Translations under genes and position numbers: made by a program
Shown: positions 35,329 to 48,224 of the stretch, in pieces
Layout: the number at the start of each line of letters is the position of its first letter
Position numbering within the stretch: the first letter of the stretch is position 1
Notes under the pieces: model-generated
The model's input: only the letters and a program-made list of their open reading frames with translations
Database searches by the model: none
Told to the model about the DNA's origin: nothing
Origin: Polysphondylium violaceum
Lineage: Eukaryota > Evosea > Eumycetozoa > Dictyosteliales > Dictyosteliaceae
Direction of reading: 5' to 3'
Assembly (NCBI GenBank): GCA_000277445.1
Contig: AJWJ01000029.1
Location: 21,637-85,636 of the forward strand
Length of the DNA: 64,000 nucleotides

Positions 35329-36749
35329 ATGGAGGTTTTAACAAATCAATTACTATCTTTGGAATTAAATCAAAGTACGGAAAAAATGGTCGTGTTGGAT
35401 TTAAACAAGTCATCAACAACTATTACACCTACTTCTACTACGACGACCAACTTAACCACCACTACAACAACCATGACCAACTCAACTCATATTAAAATAG
35501 TCATCTCTCCAAGAAAACCACTTAAATCTCCATCCAAACATTTTACAAAATTAATTAAAAGGGATTCAGACTCTTCCGTATTTAAAGGCTCTACTAAATT
35601 ATTTAAAATAACCAATCAATCTAGTGGGGGTAGTCGTTGTGGAACCCAGTACCATCATCATGGCGATGAGATATTGGATTACACCTGCAGCGATACCAGC
35701 AGCAGCAGTGATTCGATCGATGACGATGAAGTCGACGAAAATAATCACCGACAACAAACTATAAATCAACTTCTCTATGAAGAGGAAACCATTATTGAAA
35801 GAAATCCATTTCTAGATCAATATTCGATCAACAGACTCATTGGTGAGGGCGCAACATCCAAAGTCTATTTAATTACAAATAAAAAAACTCAACAAAGATA
35901 CGCAGCAAAAGTAATTCAAACTGTAAAAATATTTAAAAAAGATTTTAGCGTGATATCAAAAGAAATTGGTATAATTAAACATTTAGACCATCCAAATATT
36001 ATTAAAATGCATGATTGTATTTTAACATCTGAAAATATATATATGATAATGGAATAGTATGTATTGTATTTTTATTTTTTTAGTTTTATTATATTAACAA
36101 ATATTTATAAAACTTTAGTGTATCTGGAATAGAATTATTTGATGAAATTGTGGAAAAGAGGAATTTATTGGAAAAAGATGCAAAGAAAATTATATATGAA
36201 ATGCTAAGTGGTTTGGCTTATCTACACAGTAAAGGTATTGCACATAGAGATTTAAAGCCAGAGAATATTAAATTTGATTCCATGGATTCAGATTCCCAAA
36301 TTAAGATACTGGATTTTGGTTTTGCAAAGTATTTTAATTCAAATCCTTCTTTAAATAATAATCAAAACACCAACACCAACAACATTCAAGTTGGTACATT
36401 GGGCTATGAAGCACCTGAAATATTAAGAAATCAACAGCAAAGCGTTGCCGTTGATATGTGGGCAGTTGGTGTTATATGTTATATATTGTTGTGTGGATAC
36501 ACACCCTTTTTGTCATACCCTGATTACAAAGAACCCGAAGTGTTGGACTCCTACCCTTTTTGGCTCTTATTCAATGAGGATACCCCCTATTTAAGAAATT
36601 CAATTTTAAATTGTGATTTCTCATTCCCATCAGCGCAATGGGATGCCATTTCAAGCGAGGCAAAAGATTTTATTTCAAAATTACTCGTTTGTGATCCCAA
36701 TCAAAGATTAACTTGCTACGAAGCATTGCTACATCCTTGGTTTAAATAA
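35329..36749 (+). CDS. serine/threonine protein kinase, CAMK-like
   Basis: Two exons, 35329-36056 and 36119-36749, 452 residues. The first 160 residues are disordered and Thr/Ser-rich. The kinase domain has IGEGATSKVYLIT, the VAIK-type lysine in YAAKVIQ, the Glu in SKEIGIIKHLDHPNI, catalytic HRDLKPEN (about residues 285-292), DFGFAK, GTLGYEAPEIL in place of APE, and DMWAVGVICYILLCGYTPF, which is the CAMK-family form. An Asn-rich loop sits between DFG and the APE region. The domain runs to the end (LLHPWFK), so no calmodulin-binding tail is present and Ca2+/calmodulin control is unlikely. Confidence 0.92.
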
Positions 36750-37270
36750 AATTAATTTATTTATTTACTATTTGATAACACCAACAAGGAGAACACAAGA
36801 TTTCTTTATTTTTCTTTTGTTTTTATTGTTTCAAACACAGATTATTATGATAATATGTATCTGAAAATATTATATGAAGAAGAAATGATAAAATATAACA
36901 TAAGACAGCTATAACCGAGATTCCCATGACACCAACTCGCAATAGATAGGACATATTCGAAAATCTAACATTTATCACTCTGACAATAATAGAAAAAAGT
37001 ATATATATGAGGACAACAACAAGAACTTGATATTTTGTGTGAAGAGTGTGTAGATAAATTTTATAAAAATTGAAAAAAATGTACATACAGATTGTATCAT
37101 TATTTCTTTTTTCAGACTTTATTCATCTATAAAAAAGGTATGGAATTTATTATTTCTATTTAAATAGAAAGGAAAATGTTATTTTATTAAACACAAAACA
37201 ACAATCAAATAATAATAATAAACAATATTATAGTACTAATTTTACCATCTAAATTCTAAATTTTACAAAA
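36750..37270. other. intergenic with a possible small membrane-protein ORF
   Basis: Between the kinase stop and the annexin start. A minus-strand open frame of 87 codons (36823-37086) is listed separately as uncertain; otherwise AT-rich. The 180 bp before 37271 should hold the annexin promoter. Confidence 0.45.
36823..37086 (-). CDS. possible small membrane protein, 87 residues
   Basis: ATG-initiated frame with two hydrophobic stretches (QVLVVVLIYILFSIIVRV and VGVMGISVIAVLCYILSFLL). AT-rich spacer can produce such hydrophobic frames by chance, but the second half has more balanced base use than the spacer around it. An internal ATG at 36954 would give a 43-residue single-span protein. No homologue recognised. 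Confidence 0.25.
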   Translation of the reverse strand: MYIFFNFYKIYLHTLHTKYQVLVVVLIYILFSIIVRVINVRFSNMSYLLRVGVMGISVIAVLCYILSFLLHIIFSDTYYHNNLCLKQ

Positions 37271-38693
37271 ATGCAACCCCAATCAAGAGCCGATATGGAA
37301 TTTTTTAGAAATTCTCCATACGACTATGGAAAAATAACACACAACATTCATGAAGATATTGAAGTGTTGAAAGGAGCCTTTAAAGGAATGAGTGCTGTAT
37401 GTATAAATAATTGGAAATACTAGTTTTTCCGACAACATACTAACAAAAATATAAAATTAAAAACATCAGGATGAAACTATATTAATCAATATCCTGGGTC
37501 ATCGTAACTGGGCCGAAAGAGCTGAAATTGTACAAGAGTACACTAAAAAGTATGATAAAGATTTGGTCAAAGAGATAAACTCTTATACCGGCGGCAAATT
37601 ACAAAAGACATTGGATGCCTTGATGACAGAGCCTTCCATCTATGATACAATCCAACTCCATGAAGCCTTGGAGAAAAAGGATTCCAGTGCCATTATTGAG
37701 ATTCTTACCACACGTACCAATGCCCAAAAACAGCAGATTCAAAAGATCTACATGATTAAGTTTTCTCAACATCTTGATCATTCCATTAGTAGTAAAACAA
37801 AGGGAAAGTTTAAGGACCTTGCTATTGCTTTATTAGCAGATAGAGAAGCATCTCCAAGTCAATCCCAAATGGATAAACAAACACAACCTGTTAATCAACA
37901 ACCACCACAACAGCAACAAATTCCAAGAGATTCTCCAACAAGTTCATCCCCTCAAAGACCTATGGAATCTCCACAACAACAACAACTAGAACAACCACAA
38001 CCACAATTAGCCTTACCAGCAACTCAACAACTAGAACCATCGCAAGAGCAATCTGTTAGTAGTATGAGTGATAATTCACCTAAACAGGTCCCTCATGATC
38101 AACAACCACAACAACCATCACCTCAATCTAATGTGTCTTTTGAAAAAGAATCAGTATCACCACGCCAACAACAATCCCAAGAACATATTCCTCAACAATA
38201 TCAACAACAACAACAACCACCAATGGATAGTCAAGATGATTTGGTTACAAAGGATGCACATGCATTATATGCTGCCGGTGAACAAAAATTAGGCACTGAT
38301 GAATCTGTTTTCATAGATATATTTAGTAAGAGATCATTGGAACATTTGAGAAAAGTAGAGGATGCATACTATAGAATCAACGTTAAAAGACATACTTTAT
38401 TCCACGCAATTGAACATGAATTCATCAATGGTAAATTAAAAATTGCCCTAACAGATATTCTACTCTATGCCACCAATCCAGCCTCTTACTGGGCCAATCT
38501 TTTCCACAGATCATTGTCTGGTTTCTTTGTAAAAAACACTGATCTTATTCGTCTGACTGTTACCCAATGTTCAAATATTGATTCTATCAAAGAGGCCTAT
38601 CACACAAGATACAATCGTAGTTTGGCATCTGATATAACTCATAGTATTAGTGGTTCCTATAAAAAAGTTATTTTAGATATTGTTTCTTTTTAA
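37271..38693 (+). CDS. annexin with Gln/Pro-rich insert between repeats 2 and 3
   Basis: Two exons, 37271-37396 and 37470-38693, 449 residues. Four annexin repeats are visible: repeat 1 (DIEVLKGAFKGMSADETILI), repeat 2 (YDTIQLHEALEKKDSSAIIEI), repeat 3 (KLGTDESVFIDIFSKRSLEHL) and repeat 4 (FVKNTDLIRLTVTQ to the end). Annexins bind acidic phospholipid with Ca2+. The Ca2+ loop is degenerate in repeat 1 (KGMSADE rather than KGxGTDE) and absent in repeat 2; repeat 3 keeps LGTDE. About 125 disordered residues rich in Gln, Pro and Ser (about 37850-38240) separate the two halves, whereas other annexins carry such sequence at the N-terminus. Confidence 0.9.
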
Positions 38694-38788
38694 ATATTTA
38701 AATAAATATTATATACATATTATATAGATATTGATAGAGTGTAGACTAATATCTTACTTTTCTTTTTACTTTATTTATTTACATTATG

Positions 38789-39264
38789 TTATTTTTCTTC
38801 TTTTTCATTACTATTGTCTTTTTTTTCATGATCATCATTATCACCACCCTCCTCGTCGTCTTTGTTTATCTTTTCCAATTCATTTTTAAGTTTTTTTCTA
38901 ATCTCTGAATGCTTCTTTCTTTGTTTTGCTTTCTTTCTTTGTTCAGATTTCTTTTTCACTTTTTGTTCTTCTTCGAGTTTAATTTGTTCTCTTCTTTCTA
39001 AAAATTCTTTTGTTTCTTTTTCCTATATAGTGATAACATAGTATGTCAATAGTTGATTGATGTAAAGCTAAATAAGGTGTGTGTTTATAAACATACTGCT
39101 ACATCTTTTTTCTCCATATTATCTAATCTTTCGAGTTCTATTCTTCTCAATGATCTGTAAATATGAAAATCACCACTGTTGCTACCTGCTGTCGAACTTG
39201 AAACATGGTTGACTATCTTGAAATCTGCGCCACTGGTAGCAGACGAACCCTCTTTATCTGTCAT
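38789..39264 (-). CDS. prkrip1: PRKRIP1-like basic protein
   Basis: Two short exons, 39264-39097 and 39022-38789, 133 residues, in phase. Exon 1 has SNSGDFHIYRSLRRIELERLD, matching the GEFHVYRxLRRREYxR block of PRKRIP1, a spliceosome-associated double-stranded-RNA-binding protein. Exon 2 is a long charged helix (KKKSEQRKKAKQRKKHSE) with an acidic tail. The helix length and order fit the family. It lies head-to-tail behind tag with 134 bp between them and converges with the annexin gene. Confidence 0.8.
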
Positions 39265-39398
39265 TCTGTGCGTGTATATGAAAAAAGAAATATGAAAATG
39301 AATGAATTGTCGAAAATTTTTTTATCCAAAAAATATCACAGAGAGTGATCTTGATTTATTTGTATATCTATATCTACATATCCAAATGTATATCTAGT

Positions 39399-40256
39399 TT
39401 ATTGATGTTTGAAATCACATGTTGGATGATGATCATTTACTATGCCAACAGCTTGATTGAACGCATAGATGGTAGTGCTGCCTACAAATTTAAAATTTCG
39501 TTTCTTTAATTCCTTGGACATCAAATCAGACACTTGATCCTTTGCTACGATTTGATAGTCTGATGCGGGGAGTGCGGAACGGTTATCCTGTTTGTTTTTC
39601 ACAAATGACCAAAGAAAAGTAGAGAAATCTTCACCTTTTTCTTTCATGGCAATGAATGCTTTGGCATTGGCCACAATGGCCTCTAATTTACCTCGATGAC
39701 GAATGAGACCTGGGTTTTTCATGAGTTGGTTATCTATTGTACTTTGATTTACCTTGGAGACGATTTGGTATGGATCAAAATTATAAAAACACGTTCGATA
39801 TTCCTCCCTTTTTTTCAACACTGTAATCCAAGACAGACCTGCTTGTAGTCCTTCAAGACAAATGTTTTCAAACAACCTAACACTGTCTTTCTCTATCTTG
39901 CCCCACTCATTATCATGATAATCGATATAGAGTTGATCTTTACTATTTTCAATCCAATGACATCTTTTTGTATTTTTATCAATAGAGTTATTATTTGTAG
40001 TGTTATTGTTAATATTATTCACTGCTGTTGTTGTTGTTGTTGTTGTTGTTGTTTTTTTACTTTCACCACGAATAGACTTTGCTATTTGCGATGATTTGGG
40101 TTTAGAGCTGTGTACTTTTTCTTTGGTTTTAGGTGTTTTCAAAGTAGTTATGCTCGTACTAGTACTGGTAGTTGTTGTTGTTGAAGTTAGTGTTGATGTA
40201 TTTTGTTTAGATAATAGTAGAGCAGCAGCTCTTCTAGTTTTGATTATTGTTGTCAT
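39399..40256 (-). CDS. tag: DNA-3-methyladenine glycosylase I (Tag)
   Basis: Base-excision enzyme removing 3-methyladenine from alkylated DNA. Single exon of 285 residues from the ATG at 40256 (the frame continues upstream only from TTG). About 105 N-terminal residues are basic and Thr-rich, possibly a targeting or nuclear region. The catalytic domain is close to bacterial Tag: RCHWIENSKDQLYIDYHDNEWG, ICLEGLQAGLSWITVLKKRE, GLIRHRGKLEAIVANA and NFKFVGSTTIYAFNQAVGIVNDHHPTC. The zinc-snap ligands (first Cys, HDNEW His, and His-x3-Cys at the end) are all present, so the enzyme should be active. The family is mainly bacterial. Confidence 0.95.
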   Translation of the reverse strand: MTTIIKTRRAAALLLSKQNTSTLTSTTTTTSTSTSITTLKTPKTKEKVHSSKPKSSQIAKSIRGESKKTTTTTTTTTAVNNINNNTTNNNSIDKNTKRCHWIENSKDQLYIDYHDNEWGKIEKDSVRLFENICLEGLQAGLSWITVLKKREEYRTCFYNFDPYQIVSKVNQSTIDNQLMKNPGLIRHRGKLEAIVANAKAFIAMKEKGEDFSTFLWSFVKNKQDNRSALPASDYQIVAKDQVSDLMSKELKKRNFKFVGSTTIYAFNQAVGIVNDHHPTCDFKHQ

Positions 40257-41201
40257 ATCTCTTAAATGCACATAAAACAACTGTCACAATTGTGTGTTTA
40301 AATACTTTGCGTGTGACAATTCAAAATCGTGACAAAAAGTTTTTCTTGGAAATTTGAAAAACTCTAAAAATAGGGTAATATAACCTATTTAAAATAAGCA
40401 CTGGTATACGTTCCGTTCTTCAAACGAATCAAATATCATTCCATCGATAGCTCTCTTTTCATTGTGATTTAAAGTAAATATATGGGATGATCCACAACAC
40501 AATATGAGTTGCTATTTTTACATCTAATCAACCTATAACGATGGTATGCTCAATCAATGTTTAATGTTATGTAGTTATTAGTGTTTAGACCCGCATACAT
40601 AGTCAGTGTGTGAAACAAAAAAGTAGAGTAAATTGCTCCACCACGAAGTCACACATTTTAAAATTTGCAAATTTGAAAAAAAATAAATAAATATCTTTTT
40701 TTTTTTATTTTTTCAAATTTTTGAAAATTAGATTTTCTCGATAGATTTATAAATAATAATAACAATAATAACAATAAATCACAAACAAAAAGAAATATAT
40801 CGTGTTGGTTGGACTATCTATAATTAATTTTATTATTATAAGACATCTTTTTTTATTTCCAAGACACTCTTACACAGACACCAAATTCACACACCCACGT
40901 ACATACACATATATGAAACTAGTATCTTTCTATCTTTAACAGGGGTATTGTATTTTATAGTGTAATGATTGCTTTGTGTGTGTATATGTTTTGTGTGTGT
41001 TTAATAGTAACAAACAATATATACTTATACAAAAACATTAAAATATAATTGAATCGCCTTCCTTTACACCCAACAGATAGAAAGTCTATAAAGCACACAT
41101 AGAAACCAAATAATAAAGAAATACAACAACAACAAATAATAGTAAAAATAGTAGAATATCGATAACGACAACAACAGCTACAACACTACTACAGCAACAA
41201 A
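40257..41201. promoter_or_regulatory. divergent intergenic region, tag / lipin
   Basis: 945 bp carrying both promoters. A/T runs near 40680-40730; the last 150 bp form a CA- and AAC-rich leader before the lipin ATG. No gene seen. Confidence 0.5.
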
Positions 41202-44200
41202 ATGAACTATGTTGAAAAGTTGTTTGATGAAGTTCATTATGTGTTTAATTTAAATGCTGCGACACTCAGTGGTGCGATAGATATTTTAGTTATACCTCAG
41301 TTGGATGGATCATTGAAATGTACACCATTTCATGTACGTTTTGGTAAGCTACAACTCATTAGTAGTTCAGAAAAGGTTATCTCTATCTATGTAAACAATG
41401 AGAAGACCAATTTACAAATGAAGCTTGGTCATGCAGGTGAGGCTTTCTTTGTTGAGGAAACAGAGGAACCTGTGCCATCGGTATTGGCGACCTCGCCCAT
41501 CACCTCTCCCAAACCTGGCAGGGCATCAAAAAACTCTACCGAAGAGTTGGTCACAGAGCTGTTGGATAAAAGAAAGACTACAACCACAACAACCACTACG
41601 ACCAATTTTAAAACTATGACTGCTGGTGCAAAGCAACAACAGCAACAGATTAAAGTGCCCCAACAAGAGCTCAAACCCCTCACTGAAGCCATCGAAGAAA
41701 TGATACTAAACAACAACAATATTTTAAATATTAATACCACCTCTTCCTCGTCAACGACCACAACCACAACAAGTAGACCCACATCACCTCTGACCACGAC
41801 AACCACTACCACCACACAAAAGAAACACACTACATCTGAAAACATCACTCTTGATTCACCTATCGGTAGCTATATTATTGAAAGTCCTATCGAAAGTCCT
41901 GTCGGCTCTCCACCCAGATCCAATATCATTACAACAGAGTTTCCATCCGATTCAGAGAACGAACCAAAGAGTTGGGTATGGGGAGGCTTTCCAAAATATT
42001 TTAGAAGAAAGAAAGATCAACAACAACCTCAAAAACAACAATCAATTCCTGTTCCTGTTCCTCAGCAAACTGTTAACATTAATGTTACAACTACAACCAC
42101 AACCTCTTCCTCCTCGCTTACTACATCACCAACTACAGATATACCATTAGCAGCAGAGAATTTCAATAACAACAACAATAGCAATAATAGTAGAATAGAA
42201 GAGATTATTGAGGATGACGACGTTAAACAAGGATCACCACCTTTATTGGAGTCTGAAGAAATCGATGGTGGTGTTGGCGGTGGTGTTCCCATCTATAACC
42301 CATTCCCAACTCCACAAAATACACCAAACAATTCATTGACCACCAGCAACTCAATTCCCATCGATGGCAGATCATCACCCATTGATCAATTACACCAACA
42401 ACTCAATCAACAACAACACTCGTCTTCCGGAGGTGAAGGATCATCGTCATGGAAGAGAATGGGATCCTTTTTAAAGATGTGGAACAATAAAAAAGACATT
42501 AGCTCAACTAGTCCACAAGGAAACGATCAACCAAGCTTTATCGTCAGACAATCATCCTCTACCTCTGTCGTATCAAACATTTCCAATCCATCATCGGTTG
42601 TTGCTGAATCAAAAAATGTAAATAATATTTTAAATTCAATTGATAATGGTGAAATATTTTTATTAGACGAAGAACAGGATCAACAATTAGAACAACAACA
42701 ATTAGAAGCACAACAACAACAACAACAGGAATTATTATTCATGCAACAACAAACTTCTCAACATTCAGAATTATATTCAGAGGTTGTTAAAGAAGAAACC
42801 GATCAAAATAATAATACTAATAATAATAGCAATGATATTAATAACAATAACAACAATAATGATACTACTAGTACAACTACATTTATTGAATCAAATATGA
42901 ATGATAGTTTTATACATACAACATCAATATCAACTAGTGGTACAATTCCAAATACTTTAATTGAAAGTTTATCAAAATTAAATTATGAAAATGAATTTCC
43001 AGCTTTACAAAAAGAAGTCAATAATAGTAATGGTCACCATCATCATATTAGTAATGATAATAACAACAACAATAGTATGAAAACACTTTTAGATAATTTT
43101 ACAATTAGTTTATCATTATGTGGACATTTAATTTTAGATAGAAATTTAGAGCCAGAAGAAAAAGAAGCATTTTTTAAAGAATATATTATTTCATTTGAAC
43201 ACTTTTGTTCAAATACAACATTACTTAAGAATCTTCATTTGGTGGCTAAAATCAATGATGAATACTATCCATGGTCCATTGCAGGCCATATTATATTATC
43301 TTATTTAATATTTAGAAAACCAATCACTGAAGAATCACTTGAACTCTTGAGATTAAGAGATAATCAAGAACGTTCGGAAAACTTAAATTTAGCATCACTC
43401 TCTAGTCATTTAAATTCACCCATTAGTACTCTTACAGATACAATTCATTCAAACAATAATAATAATACCACTAGTAACAATAACAATAACATCATTAAAC
43501 CAACACAACAATCATCTTGGAAAACTTGGTTATGGAAATCGTCTGCTGATTCTAAAAATAACAACAACAATGTTTTAATGAATAGTAACACTCTTGTACA
43601 AAATATAAATAATATAAATAACAACAACAATAACATGATAGATAATGGTAGAGTTAATCCACTTTCAATGTCTGCAGGTGAAATCGACATTGGTGGTGAT
43701 AATCAACAAAAGAAATTCTCTAAAAAGACATTGAGACCCACCTCTGATCAATTGAAATCACTTGGATTGAAAAAAGGAGCCAATAGAATCACATTTGTTG
43801 TCTCAAGTACTCTACAAGGTACACGTGAAGTATCAGCATCTATTTATCTATGGGAAAGTAACTCAAAGATTGTAATCTCTGATATCGATGGTACTATCAC
43901 CAAATCTGATGTATTTGGTCAAGTGTTGCCATTGATTGGCAAAGATTGGTCACACATTGGCGTTGCTGAATTGTATTCAAACATTAAAGAAAATGGTTAT
44001 CAAATTATTTATCTCACCTCGAGAGCTATCGGTCAAGCTGGTCTAACTCGATCCTATATCTCTTCGGTCAAACAAACGAGTTCAACTCAAACTTTGGCCA
44101 ATGCTCAAGGTATACCTTTTACCCTCCCTGAAGGTCCTGTATTTATGTCTCCCAATAGATTGCTAACTTCTTTCAACAGAGAGGTTATCAAAAGAAATCC

Positions 44201-44603
44201 AGAGGAATTTAAAATCGCTTGTCTACAAGATATTCAAAATATATTTCCACCTTCCTGTACTCCATTTTATGCTGGTTTTGGTAATAGAATTACTGTATGT
44301 ATAATAATCTGTGTATTTATTATCTGATATATCGATTATACTAACTCTTTATTTATTTAATAGGATGCAATTGCTTATAATACAGTTGGAGTACCAAAAG
44401 GAAAAACTTTTACTATTAATGCAATGGGTGTTATAAACACAACGAACACTACATATAATAAGACTTATACTAAACTCAATGATTTAGTTCAAGATATGTT
44501 TCCTTGTTTACATAATGGTAAACATAGTGTTGATGAACAATGGAATGAATATCACTATTGGAAGAAATCTATTACTCCAATACATAAACTCGATCCATTA
44601 TAA
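41202..44603 (+). CDS. lipin, phosphatidate phosphatase
   Basis: Mg2+-dependent phosphatidate phosphatase producing diacylglycerol, acting at the ER and nuclear envelope. Two exons, 41202-44294 and 44364-44603, 1110 residues. N-LIP is at the start (MNYVEKLFDEVHYVFNLNAATLSGAIDILV, DGSLKCTPFHVRFGKLQ). The C-terminal LNS2 phosphatase has the DxDxT motif at residues 894-898 (DIDGT), then LTSRAIGQAGLTRSYI and GPVFMSPNRLLTSFNREVI, and exon 2 adds the terminal part. The 750-residue centre is mostly Asn/Gln/Ser/Thr low complexity with repeated Ser-Pro sites and the basic FRRKKD. Both ends needed for activity are intact. Confidence 0.95.
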
Positions 44604-44877
44604 TAGAGTACATTAGTCTGTGATTATATAATATATTTATGAATAAATTATTTTTTTATGATATTTTTATTATTTAGCGAGAGTTTCTATTAGTTTGAAA
44701 CTTTTAACTCCAGTACTGGAATGATCTGGAAATTGCCAACAAAGTACAAGATAGTTGGACATCAATTATGAAAATTATTGATTTAAAAAAAAAAAAAGAA
44801 TAAAAATTGATGGTGAATTAAATAAATCACCTATTTAAACCTATCATGGAAGAAATAAATTGCAGTCATTTTAGATT

Positions 44878-47800
44878 TTATTTTTTACTTGGAGCTTTTT
44901 TCTTTCTTGAATTTTGAGCATCTTCCACCTATAATAATAGTTTGTGTGTCAATATTATGATATTGTATATGATGATATTTTTTACTTACAGCTTTTTTAG
45001 CTCTTTCAGAAGCGGCAGTGTTGTGTTTTTTGTCTGCATTTTGTTTAAACCAATCTTCTCTTGCTTTGAATTTAGCTTTTTCTCCACATCCATGAATTTC
45101 ATATAATCTATATAATAGTAAGGTGATTATTAATAAATGAAAAAGTCATTTGCTAATTAATATTATAATCAGATAATTACGCGTGTTGAGTACAATATTT
45201 TCTAGTACAAAATTGACAAACTCTACCCAGAATTTCAACATTTTTACCACAATTTTTCATTCCACAAGTTGTTAAATCTACTTCTCTAAACTCTAATGAT
45301 TCAAATTCTTTTAAGAGTTCATCTGCTGTTTTGGTTTTCTTTGTGGTTGTTTTTTGATTGTTATTATTTTTGGTATTATTACTATTATTGTTATTATTTG
45401 AAGCAGGCTTCTTTTTCTTTTTCTTTGTTTTCTTACTGGTGTTATTACTATTGTTGCTGTTATTATTGGCATTGGTTTTATTTGATTCAGTATCGCTATC
45501 TTGATCATTTTCTTCATCTTCATCATCATCTTCATCTTGATCTTTATTTTCAACAGCAGTTGTAGTTGTAGTGGTAGTTGTTGTTGTAGTAGTTGATTTT
45601 TTAGAAATTGATATTACTCTTTGATCATTTTCACCAACACTTTGATGAGATAAATTATATTTCTCTGCAAATTCATGTACTAATAATCTTTCAAACGAAC
45701 TAAGACTACTTGGAAAGGTATGAGTTTGATTATTTGAATTTAAAAATATTTGAATAATACCATTGATTTGATTTCTTTTCTTTTCTTTATCCTGTTCTTT
45801 TTCCACGGACTGATCTTGATCTTTTTGTTTTCCTTTTTCCAAATTCTTTTTCAATCTCTTTTCTTTGTTTAATTCAAATTTGGATTTCTTTTGTTTGGTA
45901 GCGGTGGTGGTGGATGTAGAACCGCTTGAATCCTTTTCGTCCATGTCTTGTTGTTCATCGGGAATCCACTCATCCTCTTCACTTGGAATAAAATCTTCGT
46001 ATTCGTATTCCAATGCGCTTCGGAACAAACCCATGTCTTTGAAATAGTCCACCATTCGTGCAAGTGGTGCGTGAGAGGATATAGTGTCGCAATCGCAAAT
46101 GACGGCCACATGTTTTCTCGCACGAGTGATGGCTACATTGGTTCTTCTATCTTCGGAGAGAAAACCTACTTTGTGAGGAGCGGGGTTGGATCTTACCATC
46201 GACACAATGATAACATCTTTTTCACGGCCTTGAAACCCATCCACAGAGCCAATCTCGATGAGTGGGTATGGTTTTCTGATCATGGAGATCAACAATTTAA
46301 CCTGTCCATTGTAGGGAGTGATGACACCAATGTCTTTTTCCTTGACGCCAGAGTCTATCAATCTTTCGATATGCTTTTTAACGAGCACAGCCTCGCCATG
46401 ATTGTACTTGGATTCTCCCTCTGCCTCGGCACTTTCTTCAAAATCACAACCAGAGGTGTCAATCATGAGGATAGGACAGGTGGTCGAGGGCGTCTGTTTG
46501 ATGAGACATTTACTGTTGTCGCGCTCAAACAAGAGATGTTGAGAAACTGATTGATCGGCAATCATTCGCGAGTGATAAAACTCTTTGGAAGACCAATCCA
46601 TGATGAAATGGTTCATACGATACTGCACAGTCAATAGTCTAGATACGGCCTCGCCATAGGTTTTAATGAGCTTTTCAAAGAGGGTCACTGAAAGCCCCTT
46701 GGAGGCTGCCTCTGTGCTGTGAATGGTGGGTGGAAGTTGTTGATGATCACCAGCCAGCAAGAGACGTTGGCCTTTGAGTATAGGAATCCAACAAGTGGGC
46801 TCGAGGGCCTGGGCAGCCTCATCGATGACCACCCAGTCAAAATCATTTTTGCCTTTGATGGATGAATCAGAGGCGCTGGTGTTTGTACAAAGGATAACAT
46901 TAGAGTTGTTGATGATTTGGTGTACCAGCTGTCTCTCTCTTGTCTTAAGATCAATCCTCAGCGCCTTGATTTGACTCTGCACCGATTTCCTCTCGCCACT
47001 GGATTTCAGTGACTTTATCAACTGACTGATCTCTTGTCTGAGTCCCACGATGACTTGGGAATTCTCGCAATTCTTGGTCTTGTAGTCCAACGTGTGTTGG
47101 ATGAGTGTAGGCAGGATACGAGTGGGATGACCAATACGTGTTGGCACGACAAAGTCGGGATAGTTTAACAGCTTCTCCAACATATTGTCCACCGACAGAT
47201 TCGATGGGCCGCAAGCCAGCACCTTTTTGCCGCTCTTGACAACATGAACGATAAACTCGACGACAGTAGTAGTCTTACCAGTACCTGGTGGGCCGTGAAT
47301 CAATGCAATGTCGTTGGATGACAAAGAGAACTTGATGGCATCGAGTTGAGGTGTATTTAATGATTTTGAAAATGGCTTAAAATCCTTGATCGTCGAGAAA
47401 TGGTTGTTGTTTAGTGGCTCTTTGCCATGAAATAGGATGTCCAAGAGTCGAGACTGACTGGAATAGGTTGTTTGCTGTTGTTTTAAATTATCCAAAGCAT
47501 CCTTAATCTTTTTATATGTGACATCATTTGCCAACTTATCTAAGGCAAACACCAAACTATCTGAACTCTCGAGTAAAAGCTCTATATCATTCTTTTGATA
47601 GTCATCATTGTCGTCTATGGTAACCACAATCTTGTGTGAATCAACTTTATACACAATACCTTTGGTAAAATGTGATGTACCTGGTTTTGATTTCGATGAT
47701 CTAATGCCAACAATATCACCTATGAATTGTGTATTGTTGTTAATAACAAAAACAACACCATTGTATCATCGTCAGTCAGTGTATGATTTACCTACCTGGA

Positions 47801-48039
47801 GTGATTTTGTGAGGTGGTATTTCGGAATTTAATGTTGCAGATTGGAATTTCAATAAACTTCTCCCATTCAGACCTGTCGATACATTTGCCAACTTTAATT
47901 TCCTCACAGTGACACCTTTTAATTCCAATTCTTTATTTGACAACGTTGAAAAGTTATTCAAAGCTTCATTTACTTCACTTTCTTTTTCAATGTCTAATAA
48001 GTCCAATGCATTCTTCACATAATCATGTATTTCTGTCAT
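44878..48039 (-). CDS. ighmbp2: IGHMBP2-type superfamily 1 helicase with R3H and AN1 domains
   Basis: Four exons: 48039-47796, 47719-45181, 45107-44990 and 44928-44878, 983 residues (human about 993). Walker A IHGPPGTGKTTT, Walker B-type VVIDEAAQALEP, GDHQQLPPT, VQYRMN, SVDGFQGREKD and VAITRARKH define a UPF1-like helicase. A Lys-rich linker leads to an R3H domain (SSLSSFERLLVHEFAEKYNL). The C-terminal AN1 zinc finger is split across exons: CGMKNCGKNVEILGRVCQFC, then KYCTQH and LYEIHGCGEK. Order and length match IGHMBP2/SMUBP2, a ribosome- and tRNA-linked 5'-3' helicase. It converges with lipin and is divergent from the FAF2-like gene only 185 bp away. Confidence 0.95.
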
Positions 48040-48224
48040 TTTTATCTATCTCTATCTCTATATTACATATATCTGTTTGTTCACCTAAAATGATTCGCAA
48101 TAAAATCTTTTTTTTTTTTTTTTTAATTTTTTGTAAATTTCTCTTTTTTCCCAATATTTATATTAATTGTGTTGCACCCCTGTTCAATAGTTTTTCTCAA
48201 TATTTTATTAGTACTAATAGTATC

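Noticed and set aside
37800-38260. Annexin insert as an unspliced intron
   Set aside because: The frame stays open throughout with CAA/CCA-rich coding composition unlike the AT-rich introns here, and no good donor/acceptor pair flanks it; RNA could still change this.
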